From contig SCFE01000117.1 in the NCBI GenBank assembly GCA_004352715.1, positions 309,135 through 373,134 of the forward strand: 64,000 nt of DNA, read 5' to 3'. The notes beneath the pieces are model-generated. The model was not told where the DNA came from. It worked only from the letters and a program-made list of their open reading frames with translations, and did no database searches. This DNA is from Hofstenia miamia. Its lineage: Eukaryota > Xenacoelomorpha > Acoela. Of this stretch, positions 43,695 to 56,056 are shown piece by piece (within the stretch, counting starts at the first letter, position 1; each line of letters starts with the position of its first letter). The position numbers and the translations under genes were made by a program.

Positions 43695-45096
43695 TGTAAA
43701 TATGAATTTATGATTAATGATATGAAAGAGTATTTTAAATTATTTGTTATTTAGCGTTTATTAAATGATTGCATGTATTTATTTACAGCAATTTAAATGT
43801 CTTACATTTTTTATTCAGCTATATTAACTGATTGTTTATTTTGTAATTCAGCTTTAGTCATAATCTATTCTAACACAACCAATATAGCTTTCCGTAGATT
43901 ATGTCAACAAATGATGCTATGTTAAAACAAATGACGGAAACCCATTAACATTTTTCAAATATATAGCAATTGCTTGTTGAGATCAATCTTTTCTTACTCA
44001 ACTTAAACAATTGAATCTATATAATCAATTAAATTACTTAAGTTATTTAAATTTTTCAAAGTTGATTAAAATTCAAAACAAAAATTTTTTAGAACATTTG
44101 CTTTTTCATATATACAATATGTTCTATGTCATGCAACCAAGAGAATTCGAATTTTTTTTCGCATGTTATTTTCAATGACATAGAAATAGAAGAAATATTT
44201 GGAAATTCTATTGCTCAATACTTATTTAAGTCAATTCAACATATTCAAATACTGCGTTAATAGTTTCATTCAATACAAAAATTTGACTTAACACTTTGCA
44301 AATACCCCCATGTCTTAGTCATTTGATTGTATTAACAACATTGTATAGAATAATCATCAAAATTAACCACTAGGATAAAGCAAATTTTCTTAATCTCGTT
44401 GATTACATAACCAATAACACACATTCAAAGCATAAATTCATTATTTATAAAAGTAAACGAGAAATTCATTTGGTAATATTTGATGCGCGTAGCAGTGTTT
44501 GAATTGCAAAGCTTGTATGTGGTTTGAAAAAATCCCAACAAGTTTTTTCTAGATTTTATTTGTCATAATGTGCGATTTAAAATTGCATATACTCTATTCA
44601 ATGAATATCCAAACCAAAGCCCAAAATTCGATCAGATTTTAAAAGTGTGGAACTTTTAATTTACTAACATGTTAATAAATTTCAAAAATTAGTGTTTTGC
44701 TATCTTTTTACAGATTTGTTTAGTTTTCATAATATATATACACATAATCTTAAACAACTTGCAATACTTCATGTTCACAATTTGGGAATTAAATAAACCA
44801 GAGTTTATTTAAATAAAGCAAATTTTTCCAAAAAATCATGATTTTTGCTAAGTCAATGTACCATTGCTTAATTTTTGTATTTTTTCAAATTGATTAAAAT
44901 TTCAGGCCGCCGAAGTGATGATATAAACACACACTTCTCCGAAATTGTGAATGGTCAAAATATGGGTACCTGGGTAATTTGGAAGTCATGTAAGACTTAA
45001 ATGCATAATAACCATTTTGAATAGTGCGTATGCTTCGAGCAAGACACAGCCGCTGAAATTGCAGATCATTCAAAAACATGAAGATCGATAAATTAC
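43695..45096. other. SAC1 3' UTR and intergenic DNA
   Basis: The first few hundred bases are probably SAC1 3' UTR. Only ATTAAA-like signals are seen (about 43760). No other gene is recognised. Confidence 0.4.
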
Positions 45097-45402
45097 AAAT
45101 AAGAATTTGATAGTTATCGCAAGATCTTACTATTCGGCAAACAGGTATGCTGACAACTCTTCATTCAAGTAAATTTGCAAAAAATTANNNNNNNNNNNNN
45201 NNNNNNNNNNNNNNNNNNAAGCTGTGTTTTCTACAGTAATATATGAGGCAACTTCCAATTCATCAGTTAATTCCACAGTGCCAACATTAAAACGATCTTA
45301 AACTTGATTTAAAATAAGAATTTGATAGTTATCGTAAGATCTTACTATTCGGCAAACAGGTATGCTGACAACCATTCATTCAAGTAAATTTGCAAAAAAT
45401 TA
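45097..45402. repeat. 91-bp direct repeat flanking a 31-N gap
   Basis: 45097-45187 and 45312-45402 both read AAATAAGAATTTGATAGTTA..TTGCAAAAAATTA with only two or three differences. The gap at 45188-45218 follows the first copy. It could be a real tandem duplication or an assembly overlap. Confidence 0.75.
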
Positions 45403-45409
45403 AGGCCAA

Positions 45410-46660
45410 GTCATCAACCCCAAATCGAAAAAAATATCGGAGGTTACCTTTTCGAAAACCTGTATAAGGAATTAGAATTTAACTATCCATGTTTTGAAAC
45501 ACCTTGGGATGATCTAAGAAAATTAAAAAAGTGTAAGTTATCTGCTCTTAGTAACATCAGTTATTGCCCTAAAAAGCAATTCTGCTTCCTCTCTCAAGAG
45601 AGATTTTGTTGTTGGTGGATTACAACATTAACTACCTTGCCAAAAGTGAGACAAAGTACATAAACTTCATTTGTGAAGAATGGCAATTCGATGTTCCAAC
45701 ATGAGGAAACAACGTTAGTGATTACTTTTTAACAAATACTGAATCTGGTTTTCAGAAATTACATCTTTAATTCATTCTCCGACCATAACTTAGGGTTATT
45801 CGTTAGCAATTAAATTCTCCGTAGCAACATAAAGAAAAAAATTTACTCGCAGTTTTACAAAATTTGACGAAAAAACTTAAAATTGATTAGAAAATGTCGC
45901 ATGGGATTAAGTATATACACTGCAAGATCCAGAAGACATAATTGGATTTATTATGAACATTAGCAGAACAGCAAACGGCTTTTTTACAGGAATTTATAGA
46001 AAGCCAATCGATACAGGTTTTGTTTTAAATTCCAATTCAAATTCACCTGTAGCATACAAACAGCACTAATCAAAGGAACAATACATCGAATTTTTGATGT
46101 CTTAATTTCTTATGAAATCAAACGGAAGTCGAATCTGAAGAAAAACGAATATCCAAGTCAATTTATTAACAAATTTATTAAAGAATAAATTGATGAAATA
46201 TTGAACAAGACAGGAAAATATTTGAATAATTTTTAAAACATTTTAAAATGCAATATAGAGGTAAGCACACAACAGATATGATTAATCAAATACGAAGAAT
46301 AAATTATATAAAAGAAAATGTAAGATTTATTTTATACAACGCGAAAACTTAGTCAAAACTTAGAATTAAAACCAATTACAAAGAGATTCGATCATTGCAA
46401 TGTTATCTATAAAATCAGTTTCACCTGTGGTGAGGACTATATTGGATAAAGTAGCAGACAATTAAGCAGAAAAATAAAAGAACAATATCAGAAAACTCTA
46501 AGAAAATGTAGAATAAATTATGACATTAAAATGTTAAGATCAACCATCCCCAAAAATTTAAAAGTAATCGAAATTATATACATAAGATCAATGCAACCAA
46601 TCAGTAACACCAAAGATGACTACATCTATATTTATCAGCACAAATGACCTCTAATCAACG
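45410..46660 (+). mobile_element. Penelope-like element remnant, second copy
   Basis: Frameshifted translation shows GFFTGIYRKPIDTGFVLNSN (about 45975-46035), the Penelope 'vYRKpThTgryLnf.S' block. A GIY-YIG-like segment VIYKISFTCGEDYIG follows (about 46400-46445). The RT palm is not clearly recoverable, so it is more decayed than the copy in SAC1 intron 4. Confidence 0.65.
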
Positions 46661-47066
46661 TTTAATTACATCATAATATCTTTTAATTAAATAATGCACG
46701 CAATCTACATTAATAAATATCTTGAATGTCTATAAAGAGCAAACATTATCGCGATTTTAAGAGAAGAGACCCTACAGATTGCACAAATCCTGTTTCAAAA
46801 ATATTTGAGAGGCTTCTATGCAAACAAATCAATTCATACCTAAAGGAAAACAATGTGCTATATTCGAATCAATTTTGATGCTTTACTCGAATTTACAAAG
46901 AATACACATTATTTTCTGAACAATAACATATGTAGCAGTTTTACTTTGCTTGACCTTAGAAAAGCGTTTGATAGTCTTGATTACAAAATTCTTGATGTAA
47001 AATTAGAAAATTACGGATTTAGTACCCCGTCAAGAATGTTTTTGGGCAACTTCGTTAACAATAGTC

Positions 47067-47408
47067 CAGAGTTGTTATCGGTTCGGTTCGGTTTCGGGTA
47101 CAAAATCCTAGAAAAATCGCGTTAGCCTACATGTTCCGGGAAAACGCCGCTTACTTCAAAGTGCCCTAAGAAGGCCGTAATTCAATAATTATTTATTTAT
47201 TGATGGCTTTTGGATGGTAGGTTTCTTGGGAAACAGGTCTTTATTAGCCCAGCTGCAATTATAATTAACAGTTGATATTAATGCTGGCGCATTTAAAATA
47301 ACAATAGCGAAATTATGCCGTCCGGCATTTCGGGTACATTCGGTTTCGGGTACGTGTTTAAGAAATCGGTTCGGTTTCGTTTCCAAATTCTGTACCCGAT
47401 TCCAACTG
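47067..47408. mobile_element. 342-bp hAT-type MITE with 8-bp target duplication
   Basis: It is flanked by CAATAGTC (47059-47066) and CAATAGAC (47409-47416), an 8-bp duplication with one mismatch. Ends are CAGAGTTGTTATCGG.. and, reversed, CAGTTGGAATCGGG.., imperfect inverted repeats starting CAG. Subterminal GGTTCGG/TTTCGGGTAC motifs recur near both ends. No transposase is encoded. An 8-bp duplication with CAG-type ends indicates the hAT superfamily. Confidence 0.8.
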
Positions 47409-47943
47409 CAATAGACATCAACGTGTGCGTATTGATAGTGTATATAGTGAGTACATAGCAACTAATAAAGGAATTCCACATGGTATACTACTTGGTCATT
47501 TTCTTTTTAATTTGTACATAAATGATTTTTCAACACATTGTCGATGAGGAACTAAATCAATATGCAGACGAAATTTGCTGCATAAATGCATGTGAGTCCA
47601 ATGACAGCCACAAGAAACTTGCAGAACACTTTTACCAAAATCTGAATTATTTTAACTAAAGCATGCTAACAATGAGTAAGCAAAAACTCAGTTCATCATC
47701 TTCACTCCAAGTGGGTCGGAAGCAATGGCTAGACAAGTCTAAAAGTTTCTGACGGTATATCTGCAATCCAAAACAGCAAATCGGTAAAATACTTAGGTGT
47801 GGAAATACATCAATACTTCTGTTACAAAGATTTCATCAACAGCAAAATTTGAAAAATGGCGTTTGGAATCCAGTATCTAAAACAAATAAAACAGCTTAAA
47901 CAGAATAAATATTTAATTAACGCATTTGTAATTAGTCAATATA

Positions 47944-49044
47944 CAGTGCTTCTCAAAAGTCAGGAAATATTTTAAAGGCTGCGTGCCTTTTTCTCAGCTT
48001 TTAGAAACCGGTGAATGCAATTTATCAGAGCTCACAAGAAAGGAATTTAGTTTTCTACCGGCGAAATGTAATTCTGATCGCGTTATACACCATTGTAACT
48101 GAAGTCCTGAAGAAAAAATTTGGTGACAATGTCATCGGACTAGGCTTTCCGAGCTTTTGGTCTTCGAGGTCTCTTGATCTCAATCCGCTTGACTCTACTT
48201 TTGGAGAATGTTGAAAACTCAAGTCTACAGCCGGGGAAGACCACAGAATCTCGAATCTATCAAAGAGTGGATCGTGGAAGCTGCTGAAGACGTGCAAAAA
48301 AATGAGGTCTCCAGTGCAATCCAGGACTTGTTCTACCGGTGCGAACTTGTTAGAGACCTCAATGGTGATACTTTCGAACATTTGTTAGAATTTCTTCATG
48401 ATATTGTACTGTTTTTGGTGATTGTTTGTTATTGAATAACTAGTTTTCAGTAATAAAGTTGTTTTCCTTAAAATTAGTTACGGAATAATAAGTTTACTAT
48501 TATTAAAGATGTAGGTACTAAAATGAAATGAAATAAAATGAAATATCTATATTTAGAGTTGCTTTTTACGATATAAAACACTGTTTACAACTGTAAATAG
48601 CGTCAAACAATAGAAATAAACTTAATAAATAATAAACTTAATAAAATCATGCAGATAATTTATTAGGTTTTGCAATAATAATTATAATTTTCTAACTTAA
48701 GAAGTGGCAAATTTAATTTACAAATATAGTCTTCTTTTATGTTCAAACTTGGTTGCAATGATTTTATGAAAATACTCTCAATAATTTTTAAGTAATTTGA
48801 TCTTGATGTCTGATGTAATATTTTGGTTTCAAAATTTAGTCCGCATTTATTTAGATGATTAGATATACTAGAACTGGTCTTATGTTCTTTAATTCTTCTT
48901 GATAGTTGTCTAAAATAGATTTCGCCTGTAGAAAATTAAATTTCCTTCATGTGAGCTCTGATAAATCGCATTCACTGGTTTCTAAAAGCTATGACAACAA
49001 GGCATGCAGCCTTTAAAGTATTTCCAGACTTTTGAGAAGCACTG
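47944..49044 (+). mobile_element. Tc1/mariner-superfamily element, internally deleted, with ~107-bp TIRs
   Basis: The ends are CAGTGCTTCTCAAAAGTC.. and its reverse complement, paired over about 107 bp with few mismatches and bounded by TA on both sides (47942-47943 and 49045-49046). Inside, 48080-48400 encodes the C-terminal part of a transposase: WSSRSLDLNPLD (the third catalytic Asp block) followed, after a frameshift, by RPQNLESIKEWIVEAAEDV. The N-terminal DNA-binding and first-Asp regions are absent, so it is non-autonomous. Confidence 0.85.
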
Positions 49045-49451
49045 TACATATGCTTGCATTCTCTTAAGCAATATGAAGAGTGCTGAGCATGAGCGTATAA
49101 AAAAAGTTTTAGCTCGTCAATCTGTATCATGTTCTCGATTAGTAAGAAACTGCAAAGATGGTAATTGCTTCGTCCAGTTATTATAACCAAGTAAAACAGT
49201 CTAGAACACATGTTTAAACAGTTCAAAACTAGTAGTAGGGCACTAACCAAGAGATGTAAAATATAATCACCGTGCAATATGTCCAAGAATTTTTAAAACA
49301 CAATTTATTAGCAGAACATAATAATAACAGAATGGTTAAAATGTTAAAATTGTAGCGAAATTCTTTAATTTTAATCCATTTTAATTGTAAATATCTGTGT
49401 ACTTTTTAATTAATTTATTGTAGCTTAGTTTGTAGTATATGTATATTCAAG

Positions 49452-49808
49452 TTGTGTGTACATTTTTGTAAATATGTATATATCTTATTTATTCATATGC
49501 ATGGAACAAACAAAATAAAGCAATTGAAGATGTATGTGTATCCACTGCTTAAAAGAATTAAAAGACCAGTTTTTGACCAACACCATGAAGGGTTGGTCAA
49601 ATTTTCACAACAAGCCAATTCCTTGCATCAGCACAACAACAAAGGAAAAAAATTAACAGAAAAGTATTTGCCTGAAATAACTGCAAAATACGGTTTCAAG
49701 ATTTGTAGTTTTGTTATCAATAATACTGCAAATTTCAGAAAACTGTTTAATATCCTCACGAATTATTCCTCCAAATTGGTTAACAAAATTAGTATATATA
49801 TTACATAG
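49452..49808 (+). pseudogene. Open frame with weak hAT-transposase resemblance
   Basis: This is a 118-codon frame. The second half reads PEITAKYGFKICSFVINNTANF, loosely like the 'eygi..ki..vttDNAaNm' segment of hAT transposases, with the Asp replaced. No terminal repeats or host-gene context support it. The identification is weak and it may be spurious. Confidence 0.3.
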
Positions 49809-49809
49809 A

Positions 49810-51480
49810 AATAATCGTTAAATCATTTAAAACATATTTTTTTTTCACTTTATAACTGTTTTAATGCATTTTCTTAAAAAAATTACTATTATTGAAATAC
49901 TTGGTTGTATTAGCTAATGAGAATGTTTCAATTATTTTATATCTTGTATTTAGCGATCTCTAACAGCCATATTGTCATTGCATTTCATTGAAGTTCAACA
50001 AATGGACATAATGAAGGCAAAAATTTCGGATCTACTTCTAAACTGAAACTCAGCTTGGTAATTCAGCGGTGCAAATCGTGAAGCAACTCAAGGACAATGC
50101 ATCGGAACCAAGTTAATGCATATTGATCACTGTGTGGAATCAATAAAAAAGGATGAGCATCTCCAAAATTAATAATCTGATTCTGGTTCAAGAAGGGCAT
50201 TCGTAACATTTCAAATGTTGAACTGGTGTGAATGTTCGTGGAAAAAACTGTCATCAGTTTCCAAAAATATTTTTATATTAACACTGGCCTTTCTGAAGAA
50301 ACTGTAAAATTAATTTTGATAAATAAACACCTACGACAGTTTCAGTTTTCAAAGGAAGAAAAAATCATAGATGCATCGTTGTAGCATTTCCATTGTCTAA
50401 ATTGAGTAGTACACTTTGTAATGCTAATAGAAATGTTCCCTATCAATTAACAAAAGGGTTTAGTTACGCAAGGAGATCCTCTTATATAATTGCATGTTTG
50501 TTTTAATTTTTTAACTCTCAAAACTTTCGGATCACCCCAAATATATTGAATTGTGTTAATTTTAAATTAAAATGGGATTTTCTCATGTGAATTCTTATGA
50601 AAATATTTTCCTTGATCATCTACTTCTGCCGCACAACCTTTTCATTAATTATTGAAATAAATCGCACGAATATTTCTTATCTGCCGCTTATGGTTCATTA
50701 AATGCATAGATTAGTTAATATTGATATGCACCATTCATTCACTAGAATTTTGCCAGTTCAAATTCAATGTCACGCACAGAGATATTTTCAACCGCCAATC
50801 AAGAGAAAACTGAATTCAACCTCTTTAGGCCTTCTATATCCGATTTCCATTGTTGTGACCTATACTAGTATCAAAATAAAAATAGAATCCTGTTCGGCAA
50901 GCATCTTTAAACGCGATCATCTTCTTCAACAAGCGTATTTATTATACTTTAATGTCGCAACGTTAAAAGTTGAATTCAAATTGCTCTTATGATATACGTA
51001 TACTGTGCATTGGTATATTGTGGTATACTCCAATGGACAGTCATCATTCTTACATTTTCATTAAACATCTATTGTTTTTTTTATTGTTCTTTGCTTGTTG
51101 GTTTGTAGCACATTAATAAACATTCTACGTTTTTATATTTTAAAAAATAAGACCGATATCATGTAAAGGATGTTCGGTTTCTTTGAGTTAAATGAGGTTT
51201 TCAGCCTTACTTAGCTTTGATAGACCAATCATATTTCTACCAAAACATCAACTGTGAACAGGCAAGAAAGCCGTGATCAAAAACTAGATATATTTATTAT
51301 ATTTAAACATTCTTAGATAAGGAAGAATTTGGCTGTATATATCAAGGAACACTAAGGTTGGACAAATGTCATGCAGAGATGACTCAGGTCGGAAAAAAAC
51401 GAATCTGTAGTACTTTTCATCTCCTATCATAATAGTAGTAACTCAGTCTCGTTTAGCACATCACTTGTATCTATAACATC
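49810..51480. other. Unassigned region
   Basis: AT-rich. Short open frames occur at 50063-50254 (minus) and 50702-50992 (plus), which I do not recognise with confidence. Confidence 0.4.
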
Positions 51481-52090
51481 TGTCTAGAAATCCTTGGACT
51501 CTTTTGATACAGCTGCAGTCAGCTCCATAAACTATTAAAGCATATTTTAACTTAGATATAAACAAAGCTTCAAAACGTGGTGTATGTCATGAGGCGAAGA
51601 AACTGCATTCTTGGGATAAAATGCCTCCTAGTCAAAATTGCAAGCAAGTCATCGACGTGACTCGCGAACTTTAAATTAAGTTGGAAGTAGAATCCCAAAA
51701 TCCTTTTATAGTGTGCTTGCTTTAGATTAGTCGCAACAGGGGTACCATTGCATCTTTCCATTAGACGACCTTTGTGAAAATAAGGCAGTTGATAAGTAAA
51801 TGAATACAAGATCCCCGAGCCCAACCGCAAGTGTTATCTACTTCGAGATAAGAAATAGTTTTTGAGCAGGTTCACACAAGTCCTCAAACGTAATGGCTAC
51901 AACATCCTTTATGTCACACGCATACTATAAGAGCTTAGCAGTGTCATGAACTGATTTCAGAGATATAACATTCCAATAAAGTGATTAATTATATAGGATT
52001 TAATAGAGCAAATTAGGTTACCAGGAACATTACATCTGATAATATCTATAAAGTGATCGTGTTTGACATTGTTGAAAGATTTCAAATGTC
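51480..52090 (-). mobile_element. LINE RT C-terminal remnant
   Basis: The minus strand reads NNVKHDHFIDIIRCNVPGNL (about 52080-52020) and then, after stops, an 86-codon open frame (51830-51570). That frame carries LGSGILYSFTYQLPYF and KRILGFYFQLNLKFASHVDD, the post-palm 'kiLGv.fd..L.f..Hv' block of non-LTR RTs. It is truncated and frameshifted. Confidence 0.55.
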
Positions 52091-52508
52091 AAGTACTGGA
52101 ACGGAAACGTAAGCTGTAGTACTGATTAACAATGAAGTTACCACCGTTTCTGTTGGAACACAAATTAACAGTATTCCAGTATCGCTTCTGAGAACGTTTG
52201 AATAGCTGCAATAATTTTTAGCCTTAACAATCAGTGGATGAAGTTTTGCATTGAATACATTTCTCAACTCCATGGACTTTGTTCTTGAGAGACGGTTCAA
52301 CGTTCAGCATTAATATAATTTTAGGAGTAATCCAATATAGAGCTCTTGATGAAAATGAGAAAACAGAGTATCAATAAGAGCATCAATTTATTAGCCACTG
52401 AGCAAATAACTCTTTCCGTTTAAAGTTAATCTGTCGTATGTGATTCTTCTGCTAAGCATAAACAACTTAATATTTAAGAAAGATGTCTATGACCTGCTCA
52501 TGATAATA

Positions 52509-53523
52509 CAGGGTGTATACAAAGTCTCCTTACAATTTGAAAAATTTATTACAAAAGCAGCTTACATTATACGATATTGCCGTACCAAATTCTACATTAT
52601 ACGATATTGAGAATTATACGATATTGTCGTACCAAAATGGCTACTCCTCAAGAAAAAGCACAATGTGTATCGTGGTTTATTGAAACCAAATCAGATGTTC
52701 AGACTCAACGAAACTACAGAAATAAGTATGGAAGAGATCCTCCATCATGTCCTTCCATTCGTGCATAGCACAAGAAATTTATGGAGACAGGGACCGTATT
52801 TGATAGAGAAAGGAGCGGGCGACAAAGAACATCTGAAGAAAACATCGATCGTGTTTCACAAGCCTTTACTCGTTCTCCTACAAAGTCCATCCACATTGCT
52901 GCCAGAGAGTTGCAACTACCGCGTTCAACAGTGCACAAGCTCCTCCACAAGAACTTACGGTTGTACGCTTACAAAGTGCAACTGTTACAGGCTCTTGAGC
53001 CAAATGACCAGCTAAAACGAAGAGAGTTGGGTGTAGAAATGCTGGGACGCATTTCTGATGATGAAGCATTCCTTACGCGAGTCTGTTTTAGTGACGAGGC
53101 AACTTTTCATTTTTCAGGGAAATTAAACAGACACAATATAAGAATCTGGGGGTCAGAAAACCCCCATGAGATTAGGGAGCTTTACCGGGCTAGTCCAAAA
53201 GTGAATGTGTGTTGTGGAATCATGTGTGATCGAATAATTGGGCCATTTTTCTTCAACGAGGCAACAATTAATGCAGATGTTTGCCTTGATTCGGAATGCC
53301 ATTGCCAACATTGATGGACCTATGCTACAGCGAACATGGCAAGAAATAGAGTACCGACTTGATGTCCTTCGTGCAGCTAATGGTGCTCATATAGAGGTCT
53401 ATTAAATATTGTTAAAAACTTTAATAAATACTTATTAAAATGAAAAAAATCTGGTAAAGATATCTCATAAATTGCTTTTATAATAAATTTTTCAAATTGT
53501 AAAGATACTTTGTGGACACCCTG
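52509..53523 (+). mobile_element. Tc1/mariner-superfamily element with disrupted transposase
   Basis: Terminal repeats of about 50 bp (CAGGGTGTATACAAAG.. and, reversed, CAGGGTGTCCACAAAG..) are bounded by TA on each side. The transposase starts at ATG 52637 (MATPQEKAQCVSWFIETKSD), an N-terminal helical domain common in insect elements. A Trp-to-stop TAG lies at 52767-52769. The frame resumes 52781-53314 with SPTKSIHIAARELQLPRSTV (HTH) and VCFSDEATFHFSG (first catalytic Asp), then RIWGSENPHE. It then jumps into the extreme C-terminus TWQEIEYRLDVLRAANGAHI (to 53404). The region with the second and third catalytic residues is deleted, so it is inactive. Confidence 0.85.
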
Positions 53524-55620
53524 TATTTGAAACTTAGAGACAACGGAATACAATTTGAAAACATGGCCTTGACACGACCAAAGGACTTCTTTTCAAGCGA
53601 CCACACGCTACTCATCAAATATTAGGCATACTATCATGTTTGGGTGTTAGTCAATATATAAAAAAATTGCTAAATTATAAATTTATTTGGTCAAATTCTG
53701 TATTGGAAAAGGTTTTCTCTTGCTGAAATGGTAAGAATAAACAAAATAGTTATGTTTTCTTTAATATTTGGTGATATATTCACGTTTTTTCGAAATGATA
53801 CCTCATAATTGTCTTTATTAGAATTATTTTAAATTTGTTAGTGGCATCAAGGAATATCACTGTGAAAGAAAGTAGAATTTCTAGCATTCTTTTATATTGC
53901 TAAAGTAAGAAAATTTCCGATTAGATAACTGTTTTATTCAGGTTTAACCTGAATCGAATATTTATGTGAAAAACAGGAGATTTCTTGACTTTATTGTTGG
54001 ATAATGCATTTTGAATTCCATCTATTGTAGTTTGTTCCATTTTTTCATGTTAACTTTGTGACCAAAACAAAACTCAACAGTCACCACCATAAAGATGAGC
54101 AGTATCCCAAAATTGATAAAGATTATGAAATAAAGTAGAAATGTATTTAATATTTAAAATTTAATCTTGTTTAGGATTCGAAATATACCCAGTGACTGAT
54201 CACATTATAAATTCGGATATCAATCCTAGAGCAACCCTATCATAGCCATGTCTGCTATTCTGATTTTACCATTGGTTCGAAAAAGCATAAAGTACCAACT
54301 TGGATAATTAAGCTTACTTGAATATTTGAGAAAATCTTTCTAAAATTTGCCAAGCAATCAACAGTTTTAGAAATCTAATATGTTGTTTCTATCAACTAAA
54401 GGCAAAGTTTTGTAATGAAAATAATATTAACTCAATAACAATGAATATAATTGTGTAACAAAATTCAAAATCTCGCATGAGTGTATAAGTGTATTATTTT
54501 TGCAAAACTAAATTAGTAACTACAGTTAAATTTTCAATCAGAAAGCTAGATCGTTTGATTTCTATGAATTCACAGTCGCAAAGTTCTTGCTTTGTAATCA
54601 CATCTTCTAATACACCGTATACGTTTTCTTGCCAATGTCTAATTGATTTTATTAATATAGAGAAAACCAATGCAATTAACTCCGCGTATGCTATTGCGCT
54701 CTTTCATGCCTTACATCAAGGCCTACTGTTTGCAGTAGAATTTACTAAAATGAAGCCAATAGAACCCTCATCCAGAGACCAGCATTTGATATAATACTTA
54801 AAGTCAACTCTAAAAATTTCTAATTTTAAACATATCTGCAATTTTTTGCTTTATTTGATGTTGCGCAAAGATTACATTTAAAAAATGAGGCCACTCATAC
54901 AATAAACTTTCCACATTTTAAAATCAAACATTTGAAATTCAATGTAGCTACAGATTACAGAGTTTTACTTGCAAGCATATATATCTAAGCTTTTTGATTT
55001 GCGATGCAGCATTTTTTAAAATCTATTACACTTCATTAATTGCAAAACCCTTCGATAATTTATTCGGCCAACTATTGAAATGACGATTTATTTTTTGTTT
55101 GTTTCGAGGAAATTCAATGGCAATAATGCTTCGAAAATGAAAGAAAAGTGGCAAGTACTTTATATTGAATAAATAGGCCAAATTATCAGGAAAACCTCTG
55201 CTTTAACTGCGTTTAGCGCTTCATTATTATTTATTTATTTGCAAGTATTTTTGTATAGGCAAATCGCCAATCGATTAAAGTAGCACGTGCTCACACATAA
55301 GTTCATTTTAAGTAACGGAATTTCCCCAACTAGAAATGGAATTAAAATCAGGCTGTTTTCCAAAATTTAAATAAAGTACGTATCTACTCTACCTGCCAAA
55401 TACACGTAGCTTGATTCTTAGAGAAAACGAAGTTTATAGAGTTATCAAAACAATTACTGTCACTTTCTATTCAGGGCCTCTGGTTTTAGGCCAAAAAATC
55501 ACAAAGTAGACAATCGGAAAGGTGTAAAATAACAAACATAGGCGAATTTTTTGGTCCTTTAAAAATGGAAAAGGTTTTATTGCAGCATTCGATGTCATTT
55601 CAGCATTTCTAAAAAGTATT
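53524..55620. other. 2.1 kb without recognised gene
   Basis: AT-rich. One 101-codon open frame at 54489-54794 has no recognisable domain and is probably fortuitous. Confidence 0.4.
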
Positions 55621-55786
55621 AACAAAAATGATTTCAATTGGGCTAGAGGCTAATTCTATGATCTATGGTCTTATTATCACTACCATAAGTCAGATTGCTC
55701 AAGAACAAAAATGATTTCAATTGGGCTAGAGGCTAATTCTATGATCTATGGTCTTATTATCACTACCATAAGTCAGATTGCTCAAG
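55621..55786. repeat. Perfect 83-bp tandem duplication
   Basis: Two units begin AACAAAAATGATTTCAATTG at 55621 and 55704 and look identical by eye. A third partial start occurs at 55787. They are recent or an assembly artefact. Confidence 0.9.
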
Positions 55787-55810
55787 AACAAAAATGATTT
55801 CTTTTTCATT

Positions 55811-56056
55811 AGCAAAAATTATTCCAATTCTGCACCGTTTTTCAAAAAAGCATTGAAAATATTTCCATACGTCACATTTTTTCTTGAATATTATTAACCT
55901 ATATTGATACATATACAGCAATGGCGAATTCAGAGCAAAAATTATTCCAATTCTGCACCGTTTTTCAAAAAAGCATTGAAAATATTTCCATACATCACAT
56001 TTTTTCTTGAATATTATTAACCTATACTGATACATATACAGCAATGGCGAATTCAG
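55811..56056. repeat. 123-bp tandem duplication
   Basis: Units begin AGCAAAAATTATTCCAATTC at 55811 and 55934. Two substitutions are visible (ACGTC/ACATC and TATTG/TACTG). It lies 24 bp after the 83-bp duplication. Confidence 0.9.

Larger units (their letters stand above)
46745..49430 (+). mobile_element. Non-LTR retrotransposon interrupted by two DNA elements
   Basis: RT text runs from SKIFERLLCKQINSYLKENN (about 46796) and TLLDLRKAFDSLDYKILDVK (about 46945) to GNFVNN at 47062, where a MITE (47067-47408) intervenes. It resumes in the same frame at 47409 with NRHQRVRIDSVYSEYIATNK and GIPHGILLGHFLFNLYIND. Soon after come a stop and frameshift, and the catalytic loop reads YADE instead of YADD. 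C-terminal text reaches AFVISQY at 47941, is interrupted by a Tc1/mariner-like element (47944-49044), and continues TYACILLSNMKSAEHERI. Orientation is plus; the 5' end is lacking. Confidence 0.8.

Noticed and set aside
50063-50254. Possible mariner transposase fragment (minus)
   Set aside because: A vague resemblance (NQNQIINFGDAHPF against 'NkQN.R.W..enPh') with no catalytic residues or terminal repeats; too weak to call.
54489-54794. 101-codon plus-strand frame as a gene
   Set aside because: No recognisable motif, neighbouring exon or codon signal; likely chance in AT-rich DNA.
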